Origin: CAAFZY01 sp964410325
GTDB taxonomy: Bacteria; Pseudomonadota; Alphaproteobacteria; RF32; CAG-239
Assembly: GCA_964410325.1 (NCBI GenBank)
Contig: CAYPFN010000002.1
Coordinates: forward strand, 1-64,000
Direction of reading: 5' to 3'
DNA length: 64,000 bases
Position numbers and translations under genes: made by a program. The notes under the pieces were generated by a model that was not told where the DNA came from, searched no databases, and was given only the letters and a program-made list of their open reading frames with translations. Positions within the stretch are counted from its first letter, which is position 1. Every line of letters begins with the position of its first letter. Below, in pieces: positions 9,251 through 17,268 of this stretch.

Positions 9251-9318
9251 AAAAAACTCCTTTGCTAAAGTAAGTTAGACGGTCTGGTAAAAGTCTAACA
9301 AAAGCAAAGGAGTTTTTT
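9251..9318 (+). promoter_or_regulatory. IS200 leader hairpin (read-through attenuator)
   Basis: A perfect 16-bp outer stem (9251-9266 with 9303-9318) encloses an inner stem GTTAGAC/GTCTAAC (9274-9280 with 9293-9299). It ends in a T run two bases before the transposase ATG. IS200 elements are known to use such a hairpin to stop transcription entering from outside and to keep transposase translation low. The perfect pairing suggests the insertion is fairly recent or the structure is still selected. Confidence 0.85.
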
Positions 9319-9319
9319 T

Positions 9320-9547
9320 ATGAACACGCATACAATAGCACATACAACATGGAATTGCAAATATCATGTTGTCTTCGCCCCGAAATATCGTAGAAAAGCC
9401 TTTTACGGAGGTCGTCGCCTGGAAATAGGTCATATTTTAAGAGAATTGTGCCAATGGAAAGGAATAAATATAATAGAAGCAGAGGTCTGTTCTGACCATG
9501 TGCATATGTTAATAGAGATACCTCCAAAAAATAACATTTCAGGCTGA
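9320..9547 (+). pseudogene. tnpA: IS200 transposase TnpA, N-terminal fragment
   Basis: 75 codons beginning MNTHTIAHTTWNCKYHVVFA with APKYRRKAF and the HUH nuclease motif in CSDHVHMLIEIPP. Full TnpA is about 140 residues with the DNA-attacking tyrosine near residue 125. Here the frame stops after PPKNNISG, so the tyrosine helix is lost and the protein should be inactive. Confidence 0.88.
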
Positions 9548-9596
9548 TACAACAAATGTAAACCAATAGGGCAATTAACAAGATTAATCCGTTGCC

Positions 9597-9635
9597 GTAA
9601 CAAAAAAGAGAATCTCAGATTCTCTTTTTTGTTAC
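9597..9635. terminator. Bidirectional terminator (end of atp operon)
   Basis: Perfect 19-bp inverted repeat (9597-9615 with 9617-9635) with A and T runs in both arms, so it can terminate on both strands. On the minus strand it lies just beyond atpC. On the plus strand it stops transcription coming out of the IS200 relic. Confidence 0.85.
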
Positions 9636-9683
9636 ATTTTTAACTTTCTATCCCGAGCAAAACAGATTAAGTAAGTCTATGTT

Positions 9684-10031
9684 CTATCCGAAAATTTTAA
9701 GATAATTATAAACCTGTCGGTAAAAATCATTTTCTTGCGCTTTTTCTTCGGCTTCAGATAAAGATAAGGTATTCAAGTCAATAGCGGCGTCTGTAGCAAT
9801 AGTGCAGAGATTGTTGGCAATGTCTGCCGCCCCGCCGTTGATAAACCATCGCCGGACAATTCGATTGTTATTATCTAGAAGTTGCACGACACCCGGTTTT
9901 AATAATAATACGGTCGGAGCTCTGTCATTGATAACTGTCAAAGTTCCGTTGATGATCGGTAAAACCACTTTATCATCACTTTCTTGTGGCAATACTTTAT
10001 CTGGTAAACATATTTTTAAATTAATCGCCAT
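9684..10031 (-). CDS. atpC: ATP synthase F1 subunit epsilon
   Basis: 115 residues, last gene of atpHAGDC. The N-terminal beta-sandwich is visible (LKICLPDKVL, DDKVVLPIINGTLTV, PTVLLLKPGVVQLL, RWFINGGAADI). Only one helix follows, so the protein is shorter than the usual 130-140 residues and lacks most of the two-helix C-terminal domain that inhibits ATP hydrolysis in many bacteria. Epsilon joins the gamma stalk to the c-ring. It sits 24 bases after atpD with its own ribosome site (AGGAAAAT). It is identified mainly by operon position plus fold pattern. Confidence 0.85.
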   Translation of the reverse strand: MAINLKICLPDKVLPQESDDKVVLPIINGTLTVINDRAPTVLLLKPGVVQLLDNNNRIVRRWFINGGAADIANNLCTIATDAAIDLNTLSLSEAEEKAQENDFYRQVYNYLKIFG

Positions 10032-10055
10032 GATAATTTTCCTTTATGTTCAGAT

Positions 10056-11552
10056 TTAAGCACTTTCCTTCATTTTAGCAGCTTTTTCCAAAGCTTGTTC
10101 AATTGTACCGACCATAAAGAAGGCTTGTTCAGGAACATCATCATGCTTGCCTTGCAGAATTTCCTTAAAACCTTTAATGGTATCTTCTAATTGAACAAAC
10201 ACTCCTGGAGTTCCGGTAAACACTTCCGCCACATGGAACGGTTGCGACAAAAAGCGTTGAATTTTACGGGCGCGCGCCACGGTTAGACGGTCTTCATCAG
10301 AAAGCTCATCCATGCCCAAAATAGCGATAATATCTTGTAAGGAGTTGTATTTTTGCAAAATTTCCTGCACGTCGCGGGCTACATTATAATGTTCTTCGCC
10401 AACGACTTCAGGCGATAAAACGCGACTGGTTGAGTCCAATGGATCAACGGCGGGATAAATGCCCAACTCTGAAATTTTACGAGATAAAACCGTTGTGGCG
10501 TCCAGATGAGCAAAAGTTGTGGCCGGAGCGGGGTCTGTCAAATCATCTGCCGGCACATAAACGGCTTGCACAGAAGTAATCGAACCGTTTTTTGTTGAGG
10601 TGATGCGTTCCTGCATGGCGCCCATGTCGGTGCCGAGCGTCGGCTGATAGCCCACGGCTGACGGAATGCGCCCCAACAGAGCGGAAACTTCGGAACCAGC
10701 CTGTGTAAAACGGAAAATGTTATCAACAAAGAACAACACATCCTGATGCGCTTCATCTCGGAAATATTCCGCCTGGGTCAAACCGGTCAAAGCGACGCGG
10801 GCACGAGCGCCAGGCGGTTCATTCATCTGTCCGTAAACGAGAACGGTTTTAGATTCGTCACCGTTTAAGTCGATAATGCCGGAATCAATCATCTCATGAT
10901 AAAGATCATTGCCTTCACGTGTCCTTTCGCCGACTCCGGCAAACACCGAATATCCGCCGTGCCCTTTGGCAACATTATGGATAAGCTCCTGAATAAGCAC
11001 TGTTTTGCCAACACCGGCACCGCCGAACAATCCGATTTTACCACCTTTTGCATAAGGTTCCAGCAAATCAATAACTTTAATGCCAGTTATCAGAATTTCA
11101 GTTTCGGTAGATTGATCGGTAAAAGAAGGCGCTTCGCGGTGAATAGGATAATAAAGCTTACTTTTAATATCGCCCTGTCCATCCACTGGTTCGCCGATAA
11201 CATTAATAATTCTGCCGAGCATTTCCGGTCCGACTGGAACTTCAATCGGCTTACCGGTATTAATCACTTCCTGACCACGCATTAGACCGTCGGTAGAGTC
11301 CATAGCAATGCAGCGCACGGCATTTTCACCGATATGTTGCGCAACTTCCAGCACCAAACGTTTGCCATGATTATCGCAATTCAGCGCGGTTTGTATATTT
11401 GGGAGCATAGATACGTCATCAAATTTAACATCGACAATTGCGCCAGTAATTTGTGAAATATGACCGAGCGGAGAATATTCCGATATTTTCATTGGGCTTT
11501 TTTTCGTCCGTCTGGCAGTTTTGATTGCGGTGTCGTTTTGTTTCTTTGTCAT
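10056..11552 (-). CDS. atpD: ATP synthase F1 subunit beta
   Basis: 498 residues. This is the catalytic subunit, with P-loop GGAGVGKT near 175, the GERTREGNDLY segment, ALTGLTQAEYFRDE, and DELSDED near 412 (the DELSEED lever that contacts gamma). It synthesises ATP on the cytoplasmic face of the membrane. The N-terminus carries roughly 20 extra basic residues (TKKQNDTAIKTARRTKKSP) before the usual IGHISQITGAIVDV-like start. Initiation at the internal Met in PMKISEY would give a standard length, but the upstream ATG has the better ribosome site (AAGGAGCAAGAG). Confidence 0.97.
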   Translation of the reverse strand: MTKKQNDTAIKTARRTKKSPMKISEYSPLGHISQITGAIVDVKFDDVSMLPNIQTALNCDNHGKRLVLEVAQHIGENAVRCIAMDSTDGLMRGQEVINTGKPIEVPVGPEMLGRIINVIGEPVDGQGDIKSKLYYPIHREAPSFTDQSTETEILITGIKVIDLLEPYAKGGKIGLFGGAGVGKTVLIQELIHNVAKGHGGYSVFAGVGERTREGNDLYHEMIDSGIIDLNGDESKTVLVYGQMNEPPGARARVALTGLTQAEYFRDEAHQDVLFFVDNIFRFTQAGSEVSALLGRIPSAVGYQPTLGTDMGAMQERITSTKNGSITSVQAVYVPADDLTDPAPATTFAHLDATTVLSRKISELGIYPAVDPLDSTSRVLSPEVVGEEHYNVARDVQEILQKYNSLQDIIAILGMDELSDEDRLTVARARKIQRFLSQPFHVAEVFTGTPGVFVQLEDTIKGFKEILQGKHDDVPEQAFFMVGTIEQALEKAAKMKESA

Positions 11553-11567
11553 CTCTTGCTCCTTTAA

Positions 11568-12488
11568 TTACAGTGCTTCTGCACCAGAAATAATTTCCGT
11601 TAATTCAGTTGTGATGGCTGATTGGCGGATACTGTTGTATTTTAAGGTTAGATCGCTTATCATATCTTTGGCATTACGGGTGGCGTTGTCCATGGAAGCC
11701 ATACGCGCGCCGTGTTGCGAAGCCTGCGAGTTGATCATGGTCATAAAAATTTCATTAACGGCAAGCTTGGGCAGCAACCCTTCTAAAAGTGCCAGCTTAT
11801 CAGGGTAATAATCATAATAGGCATTGCCAATCCGCAGCAGACTTTCCTCTTTAATATCAAATTGGGCAATATCTTGGCTTATCGGATACACTTGCCGGCA
11901 AAGCATTTCACGGCTTAAGGCCGAGTGATACTGGCTGTAAATAATTTCACACACATCGCATAAATCCTGCCGGCAATAATCTTTTATTTTGGCGTTAATA
12001 TCTTCTGCCTCGCTGTAAAACAGCCCTTGACTAGCCACGTCAGGATAATGTTCGGTAATTTTATTGGCGTATTTCTTTTTTAAGATGTCAAAAGCTTTTT
12101 TGCCATAGCAGATAATTCTTACTTCTTTTCCGGCGGCGGTCAGAGCCTCAATTCGTGCTGCCGCGACTTTGGCAGTATTATGGTTATAACTTCCGCATAA
12201 ACCACGGTCGGAGGAGAGCACCAAAAGCAAAAACTTTTGTGCATGTGGTTTTTGTCGCAACAATGCCGGCAGCAAATAACGAATTTTTCTTTCGGTTTCT
12301 TCCGCGCGGATAGCCGCTAAAACCCGTTTTATGCTCAAATTCAATGTTTCTGAATAAAGCCGGCTGTGTTCAAGCATCGTCTCAGCCTTACGCAGGCGGG
12401 AAGCGGCCACCATTTTCATTGCTGAAGTAATTTTTTGGGTGGATTTGATGCTTTCCAGCCGATTGCGTAATTCTTTCAATCCTGCCAT
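11568..12488 (-). CDS. atpG: ATP synthase F1 subunit gamma
   Basis: 306 residues. The conserved N-terminal helix reads LKELRNRLESIKSTQKITSA then MKMVAASRLRKAE. The central Rossmann-like part contains LVLSSDRGLCGSYN, and the C-terminal helix contains MASMDNATRNAKDMISDL. Gamma is the rotating central shaft of F1. It begins three bases after the atpA stop and is followed by atpD. Confidence 0.96.
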   Translation of the reverse strand: MAGLKELRNRLESIKSTQKITSAMKMVAASRLRKAETMLEHSRLYSETLNLSIKRVLAAIRAEETERKIRYLLPALLRQKPHAQKFLLLVLSSDRGLCGSYNHNTAKVAAARIEALTAAGKEVRIICYGKKAFDILKKKYANKITEHYPDVASQGLFYSEAEDINAKIKDYCRQDLCDVCEIIYSQYHSALSREMLCRQVYPISQDIAQFDIKEESLLRIGNAYYDYYPDKLALLEGLLPKLAVNEIFMTMINSQASQHGARMASMDNATRNAKDMISDLTLKYNSIRQSAITTELTEIISGAEAL

Positions 12489-12491
12489 GGT

Positions 12492-14042
12492 TTAAGCCGC
12501 CTTTTCTTTCTGATAGAAAGCCTCTAACTGCTCGCCGTAAAAAGCTTTGAGCTTTTCTTCCAAAGCCGGAGAAATTTCTTTTTTCTCCCGAATTTCTTTC
12601 AGCCATTCTGGATGATTGGCTTTTAAGTTTTTCAGACTTTCGCTTTCAAACCGTTTAATGTCCTTAATATCTATTTTATCTAAAAAGCCTTTAACGCCCG
12701 AAAAAATAGATACGACTTCATCTTCCACTGCCATAGGGTGATAAACTGGCTGTTTTAAGAGTTCGGTCAGACGCGCGCCACGTTCCAACATCCGTTTGGT
12801 TGAAGTTTCTAAGTCAGATGCAAACTGCGCAAATGACGCCATTTCGCGATATTGCGCCAATTCCAATTTCATGCTGCCAGCTACCTGTTTCATGGCTTTA
12901 ATCTGTGCGGACGAACCAACTCGGCTTACTGAAATTCCGACATTAACCGCCGGGCGAACGCCTTGGTAAAACAGGCTGTTTTCCAAAAAGATTTGTCCAT
13001 CGGTAATAGAAATGACATTAGTCGGAATATAAGCCGAAACATCGCCAGCCTGAGTTTCAATAACCGGAAGAGCGGTTAATGATCCGGCACCTTCTTCGTC
13101 GCTCATTTTGGCGGCGCGTTCCAGTAAACGGGAATGCAGATAAAAGACGTCGCCCGGATAAGCCTCACGCCCCGGCGGCCGGCGCAGCAACAAAGACATC
13201 TGCCGATATGCCGTTGCTTGTTTGGATAAATCGTCATAAAAGATAACTGCATGCATGCCGTTATCGCGGAAATATTCGCCCATGGCGCAGCCAGCATATG
13301 GCGCAATATATTGCAGTGGCGCAGATTCTGAAGCTGTTGCCGCCACCACGATTGTATAATCCATGGCGCCGTGGTCTCTCAAGGTTTTTACCACCTGCGC
13401 TACGGTTGAACGCTTTTGTCCGACAGCTACATAAATACAATACAGTTTTTCTTTTTCACTTTTAGCTGAATCGTTAATACGTTTCTGATTAATGATAGTA
13501 TCCAGAATAATGGATGTTTTGCCGGTTTGCCGGTCGCCGATAATCAGTTCTCGCTGACCACGGCCGATAGGAATGAGAGAATCGATAATTTTTAAGCCTG
13601 TTTGCACCGGTTCATGAACACTGCGACGTTCAATAATTCCCGGCGCTTTAACTTCAGCGTTGCTGAACTGTTTGGCATTGATTTTTCCCAAGCCGTCAAT
13701 CGGTTCTCCCAAAGCGTTAACCACTCGGCCCAAAAGTTCTTTTCCGACCGGCACGCTGACAATGGTATTGGTGCGTTTAACCAAATCGCCCTCTTTAATG
13801 CTTTCATCAGAACCGAAAACAACCACGCCGACGTTGTTTTCTTCCAAATTAAGAGCCATACCCTTTATACCAGAAGCAAATTCAACCATTTCGTTGGATT
13901 GAACGTTATCCAACCCGTAAACCTGAGCGATACCGTCGCCGACCGACAGTACGCGACCAACTTCGCTCATATCGGTTTCTAGACCGTAATCAGCGATTTT
14001 TTGTTCTAAAATTGATGATATTTCGTCAGCTTGTATCGACAT
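12492..14042 (-). CDS. atpA: ATP synthase F1 subunit alpha
   Basis: 516 residues. The non-catalytic nucleotide-binding subunit is shown by P-loop GDRQTGKTS near 174, VGQKRSTVAQ, YDDLSKQATAYRQMSLLLRR, RVGSSAQIKAMKQVAGSMKL and QYREMASFAQFASDLE. The N-terminal sequence (ISSILEQKIADY) is standard. It abuts atpH, whose stop lies just before its start, so the two are probably translationally coupled. Confidence 0.97.
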   Translation of the reverse strand: MSIQADEISSILEQKIADYGLETDMSEVGRVLSVGDGIAQVYGLDNVQSNEMVEFASGIKGMALNLEENNVGVVVFGSDESIKEGDLVKRTNTIVSVPVGKELLGRVVNALGEPIDGLGKINAKQFSNAEVKAPGIIERRSVHEPVQTGLKIIDSLIPIGRGQRELIIGDRQTGKTSIILDTIINQKRINDSAKSEKEKLYCIYVAVGQKRSTVAQVVKTLRDHGAMDYTIVVAATASESAPLQYIAPYAGCAMGEYFRDNGMHAVIFYDDLSKQATAYRQMSLLLRRPPGREAYPGDVFYLHSRLLERAAKMSDEEGAGSLTALPVIETQAGDVSAYIPTNVISITDGQIFLENSLFYQGVRPAVNVGISVSRVGSSAQIKAMKQVAGSMKLELAQYREMASFAQFASDLETSTKRMLERGARLTELLKQPVYHPMAVEDEVVSIFSGVKGFLDKIDIKDIKRFESESLKNLKANHPEWLKEIREKKEISPALEEKLKAFYGEQLEAFYQKEKAA

Positions 14043-14591
14043 TTATGCCTTACCTTTCATAATTTGTTCCAAGCGGTTTAATTTGCCGGAAAGTGAATCG
14101 TCAATGCGGACAGAACCGTATTGCACAATAAGCCCGCCCAGAATTTCCGGATTGATATGATAATGAACAACAACTTTTTGCCCTAGATTTTTTTCCAAAG
14201 TCGACTGTAACTTTCTGTTCTGCGTTTCATTCAGTGGCTGGATGCATTCAACGTTAATTTCGGCAATACCGTTTTTTTTATGATAAATCTGCCCAAAAAT
14301 TTCCAAGGTAGCGTTAAGTTCATCCAAACGGCGGTTCTGAGCCATGAGTTCTACCAGATTTGCCATTGGAGCGGACAAAGCCAAAGCTTTAGTTATCTGC
14401 CTGATGGTTTCTTTTTTTTGAGTAGCTTTCCATACCGGATTATTAAGCATTTTAATGTCGGAAATGTTAAACGCTCTGGCAAGTTTTTGACAATCCATAT
14501 AGACCTTATCGATCAACCCCTCGTTCCGAGCGGCGTCATATAGAGCCTGCGCATAATTCTTGGCTACAGCGGTTTTAGAAACTTTTTTCAT
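14043..14591 (-). CDS. atpH: ATP synthase F1 subunit delta
   Basis: 182 residues, OSCP/delta family. An N-terminal helical bundle (VAKNYAQALYDAARNEG) precedes the C-terminal part with PLNETQNRKLQSTLEKNLG and the signature GGLIVQYGSVRIDDSLSGKL. It connects F1 to the peripheral stalk. It is first gene of the F1 operon. The a, b and c membrane subunits are not in the window, in line with split atp operons in alphaproteobacteria. Confidence 0.95.
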   Translation of the reverse strand: MKKVSKTAVAKNYAQALYDAARNEGLIDKVYMDCQKLARAFNISDIKMLNNPVWKATQKKETIRQITKALALSAPMANLVELMAQNRRLDELNATLEIFGQIYHKKNGIAEINVECIQPLNETQNRKLQSTLEKNLGQKVVVHYHINPEILGGLIVQYGSVRIDDSLSGKLNRLEQIMKGKA

Positions 14592-14644
14592 TTAATTCCT
14601 ATTCACACATCTTAAAAACATTTTCTTCCAACTAATACTTTCCG

Positions 14645-16879
14645 CTACATAAACGAATAGGGGTCAACATCGGCCTCAACCCGCACATTTCTCGGAATAT
14701 CTACCATCTTAAACCATTTTTTTAATATCATCTGAATATTTATATTTCGTAAAGTTTTTAAAAGCAAACGATAACGAAATTTTCCCCTCAGCATAAAAAT
14801 CGGCGCCGGCGCTGGACCTAAAACTTCAATTCCGTTGCCACGTGGCGCGCATTTAATCAAATCAGAGGCAGTTCTTTCCGTCGCATCGGCGTTGCTGCTT
14901 GAAACAATCAGCGCGGCCAGTCTGCCGTAAGGTGGCAGATGCAAAGCCTGCCTTGATTTTTTTTCCAGTTTCGTAAACTGTTCCCTATCACCAGCGGCCA
15001 GTGCTTTCAAGACCGCGTTTTCCGAATACATGGTCTGCACATAAACCGTGCCTTTTTTATCGGCTCTGCCAGCTCTGCCAGCAACTTGCGATAACAATTG
15101 AAAAGTTTGTTCGGCCGCGCGCAGATCGCTACCCATCAACCCCAAATCGGCATCAACGATTCCCACCAGCGTCAAAGCCGGAAAATGATGCCCTTTGGCC
15201 AGAATCTGCGTACCAATAAGGATATCGGTTTCTTTGTTTTCCATTCGCGTGATGGCCGCCGAAATTTCGTTGAATGAACTGGCCGTATCGCTGGATAAAA
15301 TTTCTATCCGCGCTTGTGGAAAACGTCCGCGGACTTCCTCGGCGATTCGCTCCACGCCAGGACCACAGGCGGTCAAACCAGATTCGGAACCGCATTCCGG
15401 ACAGGTTTGCGGGATGTTTGTCGCATAACCGCAATGATGGCAAAGAAGCTTGCCGGATTTTAAGTGCTCCGTCAGCCAAGCGGTACAGTTCGGACACTGG
15501 ATTCGATGTCCACAGTCGCGGCAGATGATTAGCGGGGCATAACCGCGACGATTCAGAAACAGCATAGACTGTTCACCTTTTTTCAGGTTTTCAGCCAGAG
15601 CATCGCATAAAGAAGAAGCCAGCCATGACATTTTAGGTTTTGGCGGCACGCTTTTTTCCGCCTCGGCATTTTGATTTTCGGTTTGGACTGGCGGTAGCCA
15701 TTTAACCGGCTTATCTTTTCTCAGATCAATAATTTTGATTTCTGGTAGCTTGGCGGTGGCATAACGTCCGGTGAGTCGCACGTGGCCGTATTTTCCTTCT
15801 TCAGCATTGATAATCGTTTCCAGATCTGGCGTGGCCGTAGAAAGAATAATAGGAATGCTTTCAAGCTTAGCGCGTACAACGGCCATATCTCGTGCCTGAT
15901 AATTGACCGCATCTTCTTGTTTGAAGGAATGATCATGACTTTCGTCAACCACAATTAATCCCAAATCAGCATAGGGTAGAAACAATGCGCTGCGGGCGCC
16001 GATTATGGCTTTTGCTCGATTTTCCGTCGCGGCTAGCCAGGTTTCTGTGCGCTCGGTCGCGCTTAATCCTGAGTGCCATTTGGCAGGTTTAACGCCGAAG
16101 CGTTTTTCAAAGCGTGACAACCATTGTGTGGTTAACGAAATTTCCGGCACCAGAATTAAAACTTGTTTGCCAGCCTCCAGAACTTTGGCGGCGGCCTCAA
16201 AATAAACTTCAGTTTTACCCGAACCGGTGACGCCATCCAAAAGGGTAACGGAAAATCCGTTTTCACATTTTTGGCACAAATAATCAGCCGCGGCCTGTTG
16301 TTCGTCTGTCAACCGTACTTTATGAAAATCAGCCTCAGGCAAAGCGAATTTTTTTTGTTTTCTAACTGGCAAAGGCTCTAAAATGCCAGAATCAATCATG
16401 GTCTTAATAACGCTTTGGCTTACGCCAGCGCCTTTGGCAATTTCGGCGCGCGAGTAGGGCGCGTGGCGCAATAATTCAATTACCCGCCAACGGGCGGCGG
16501 AATTTTTGAGTTTGACGTCGGCCAAAGTTTTACCGGTTAATTTATATAGGATGTTAACTTTCGGGTCGTCAAACACGCCTTTGGCACATAATACCATTTT
16601 TAAAACGAGTCCCTTGAAAGCAAGGTTATAATTGGCAACCCATTCTACCAATTGCCGCAATTCTGGTTTTAAGGGGGGCAGATTAAATGTTTCGATGATG
16701 CTTTTAATTTTATGGTTTTCTAAATTTGAAGATTTACCGATTTTCCAGATAACGCCGACAACTACATCCCGCCCGAATGGCACACGTACAATTTGTCCCT
16801 CGGTAGCATCACTGCCGGCGGTATAATCAAATACGTCGTCAAAAGGCAAGGGGAGCAAAACACCGACAATTTTTTCCAT
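14645..16879 (-). CDS. priA: Primosomal replication-restart helicase PriA
   Basis: 744 residues. The 3'-DNA-binding N-terminus (VLLPLPFDDVFDYTA) is followed by helicase motif I GVTGSGKTEVY near 218 and motif II DESHDHSFKQED near 310 (DESH). A cysteine-rich zinc region near 460-500 contains CRDCGHRIQCPNC, CHHCG and CPECG. Motifs GTQILAKGHHFP and QVAGRAGR follow. PriA reloads the replisome at stalled forks. The ribosome site GAGGTGAT lies just before the ATG. priA directly upstream of atpH is a known alphaproteobacterial arrangement. Confidence 0.96.
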   Translation of the reverse strand: MEKIVGVLLPLPFDDVFDYTAGSDATEGQIVRVPFGRDVVVGVIWKIGKSSNLENHKIKSIIETFNLPPLKPELRQLVEWVANYNLAFKGLVLKMVLCAKGVFDDPKVNILYKLTGKTLADVKLKNSAARWRVIELLRHAPYSRAEIAKGAGVSQSVIKTMIDSGILEPLPVRKQKKFALPEADFHKVRLTDEQQAAADYLCQKCENGFSVTLLDGVTGSGKTEVYFEAAAKVLEAGKQVLILVPEISLTTQWLSRFEKRFGVKPAKWHSGLSATERTETWLAATENRAKAIIGARSALFLPYADLGLIVVDESHDHSFKQEDAVNYQARDMAVVRAKLESIPIILSTATPDLETIINAEEGKYGHVRLTGRYATAKLPEIKIIDLRKDKPVKWLPPVQTENQNAEAEKSVPPKPKMSWLASSLCDALAENLKKGEQSMLFLNRRGYAPLIICRDCGHRIQCPNCTAWLTEHLKSGKLLCHHCGYATNIPQTCPECGSESGLTACGPGVERIAEEVRGRFPQARIEILSSDTASSFNEISAAITRMENKETDILIGTQILAKGHHFPALTLVGIVDADLGLMGSDLRAAEQTFQLLSQVAGRAGRADKKGTVYVQTMYSENAVLKALAAGDREQFTKLEKKSRQALHLPPYGRLAALIVSSSNADATERTASDLIKCAPRGNGIEVLGPAPAPIFMLRGKFRYRLLLKTLRNINIQMILKKWFKMVDIPRNVRVEADVDPYSFM

Positions 16880-17218
16880 AAAATCACCTCATTATGAGGC
16901 TTAATCATATTTAATTTGCTGATGAATTTCTATAAATATACCTTTTTTCCCACAGATATATTTTAAAAGAACAAAATATTTTCAAAACTGAAAATACGTC
17001 GACAGAAGTTTCGTAAAACAAAGCCTGATGCTAAAAAAATCCGGGATGTATGCTATTTTTGATAGACCTCAACCATCAGCGACTTTTAAAAAGTTGCACT
17101 TTTGACTTATATTCATCATATCCTGGAGCACAGGCATATCCTCTTTATGCAAAAACACCATACGAAACAAATTGTTGTAAGATACTTCCTGCGATTATTT
17201 ATTCATTCAATTTAAGCG
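16880..17218. other. Intergenic stretch between priA and ettA
   Basis: About 340 bases without a supportable gene. It should hold the priA promoter on the minus strand, but I see no convincing sigma-70 boxes. A minus-strand reading gives a short fragment with GYACAPGYDEY that is closed by stops on both sides, possibly the trace of a lost gene. No repeat or RNA structure was recognised. Confidence 0.4.
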
Positions 17219-17250
17219 AAAAAAAAACGGCCGCCGAAAAAGCTGCCGTT
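17219..17250 (-). terminator. Rho-independent terminator of ettA
   Basis: On the minus strand AACGGCAGC pairs with GCGGCCGTT (one mismatch) around a TTTTTCG loop, followed by a run of T. It lies 19 bases after the ettA stop. Confidence 0.8.
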
Positions 17251-17268
17251 AATTTCGAGAACTGTTTT

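Larger units (their letters stand above)
9205..9547 (+). mobile_element. Truncated IS200/IS605-family element
   Basis: The left part of an IS200 element survives: a degenerate end hairpin (near 9211-9231, CCTACCGGCTAGGCGG), a nested attenuator hairpin (9251-9318) and the first 75 codons of the transposase. The catalytic tyrosine part and the right end are missing, so the element cannot move by itself. It sits between the pepF terminator and the atp terminator, where it harms neither operon. Confidence 0.85.
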
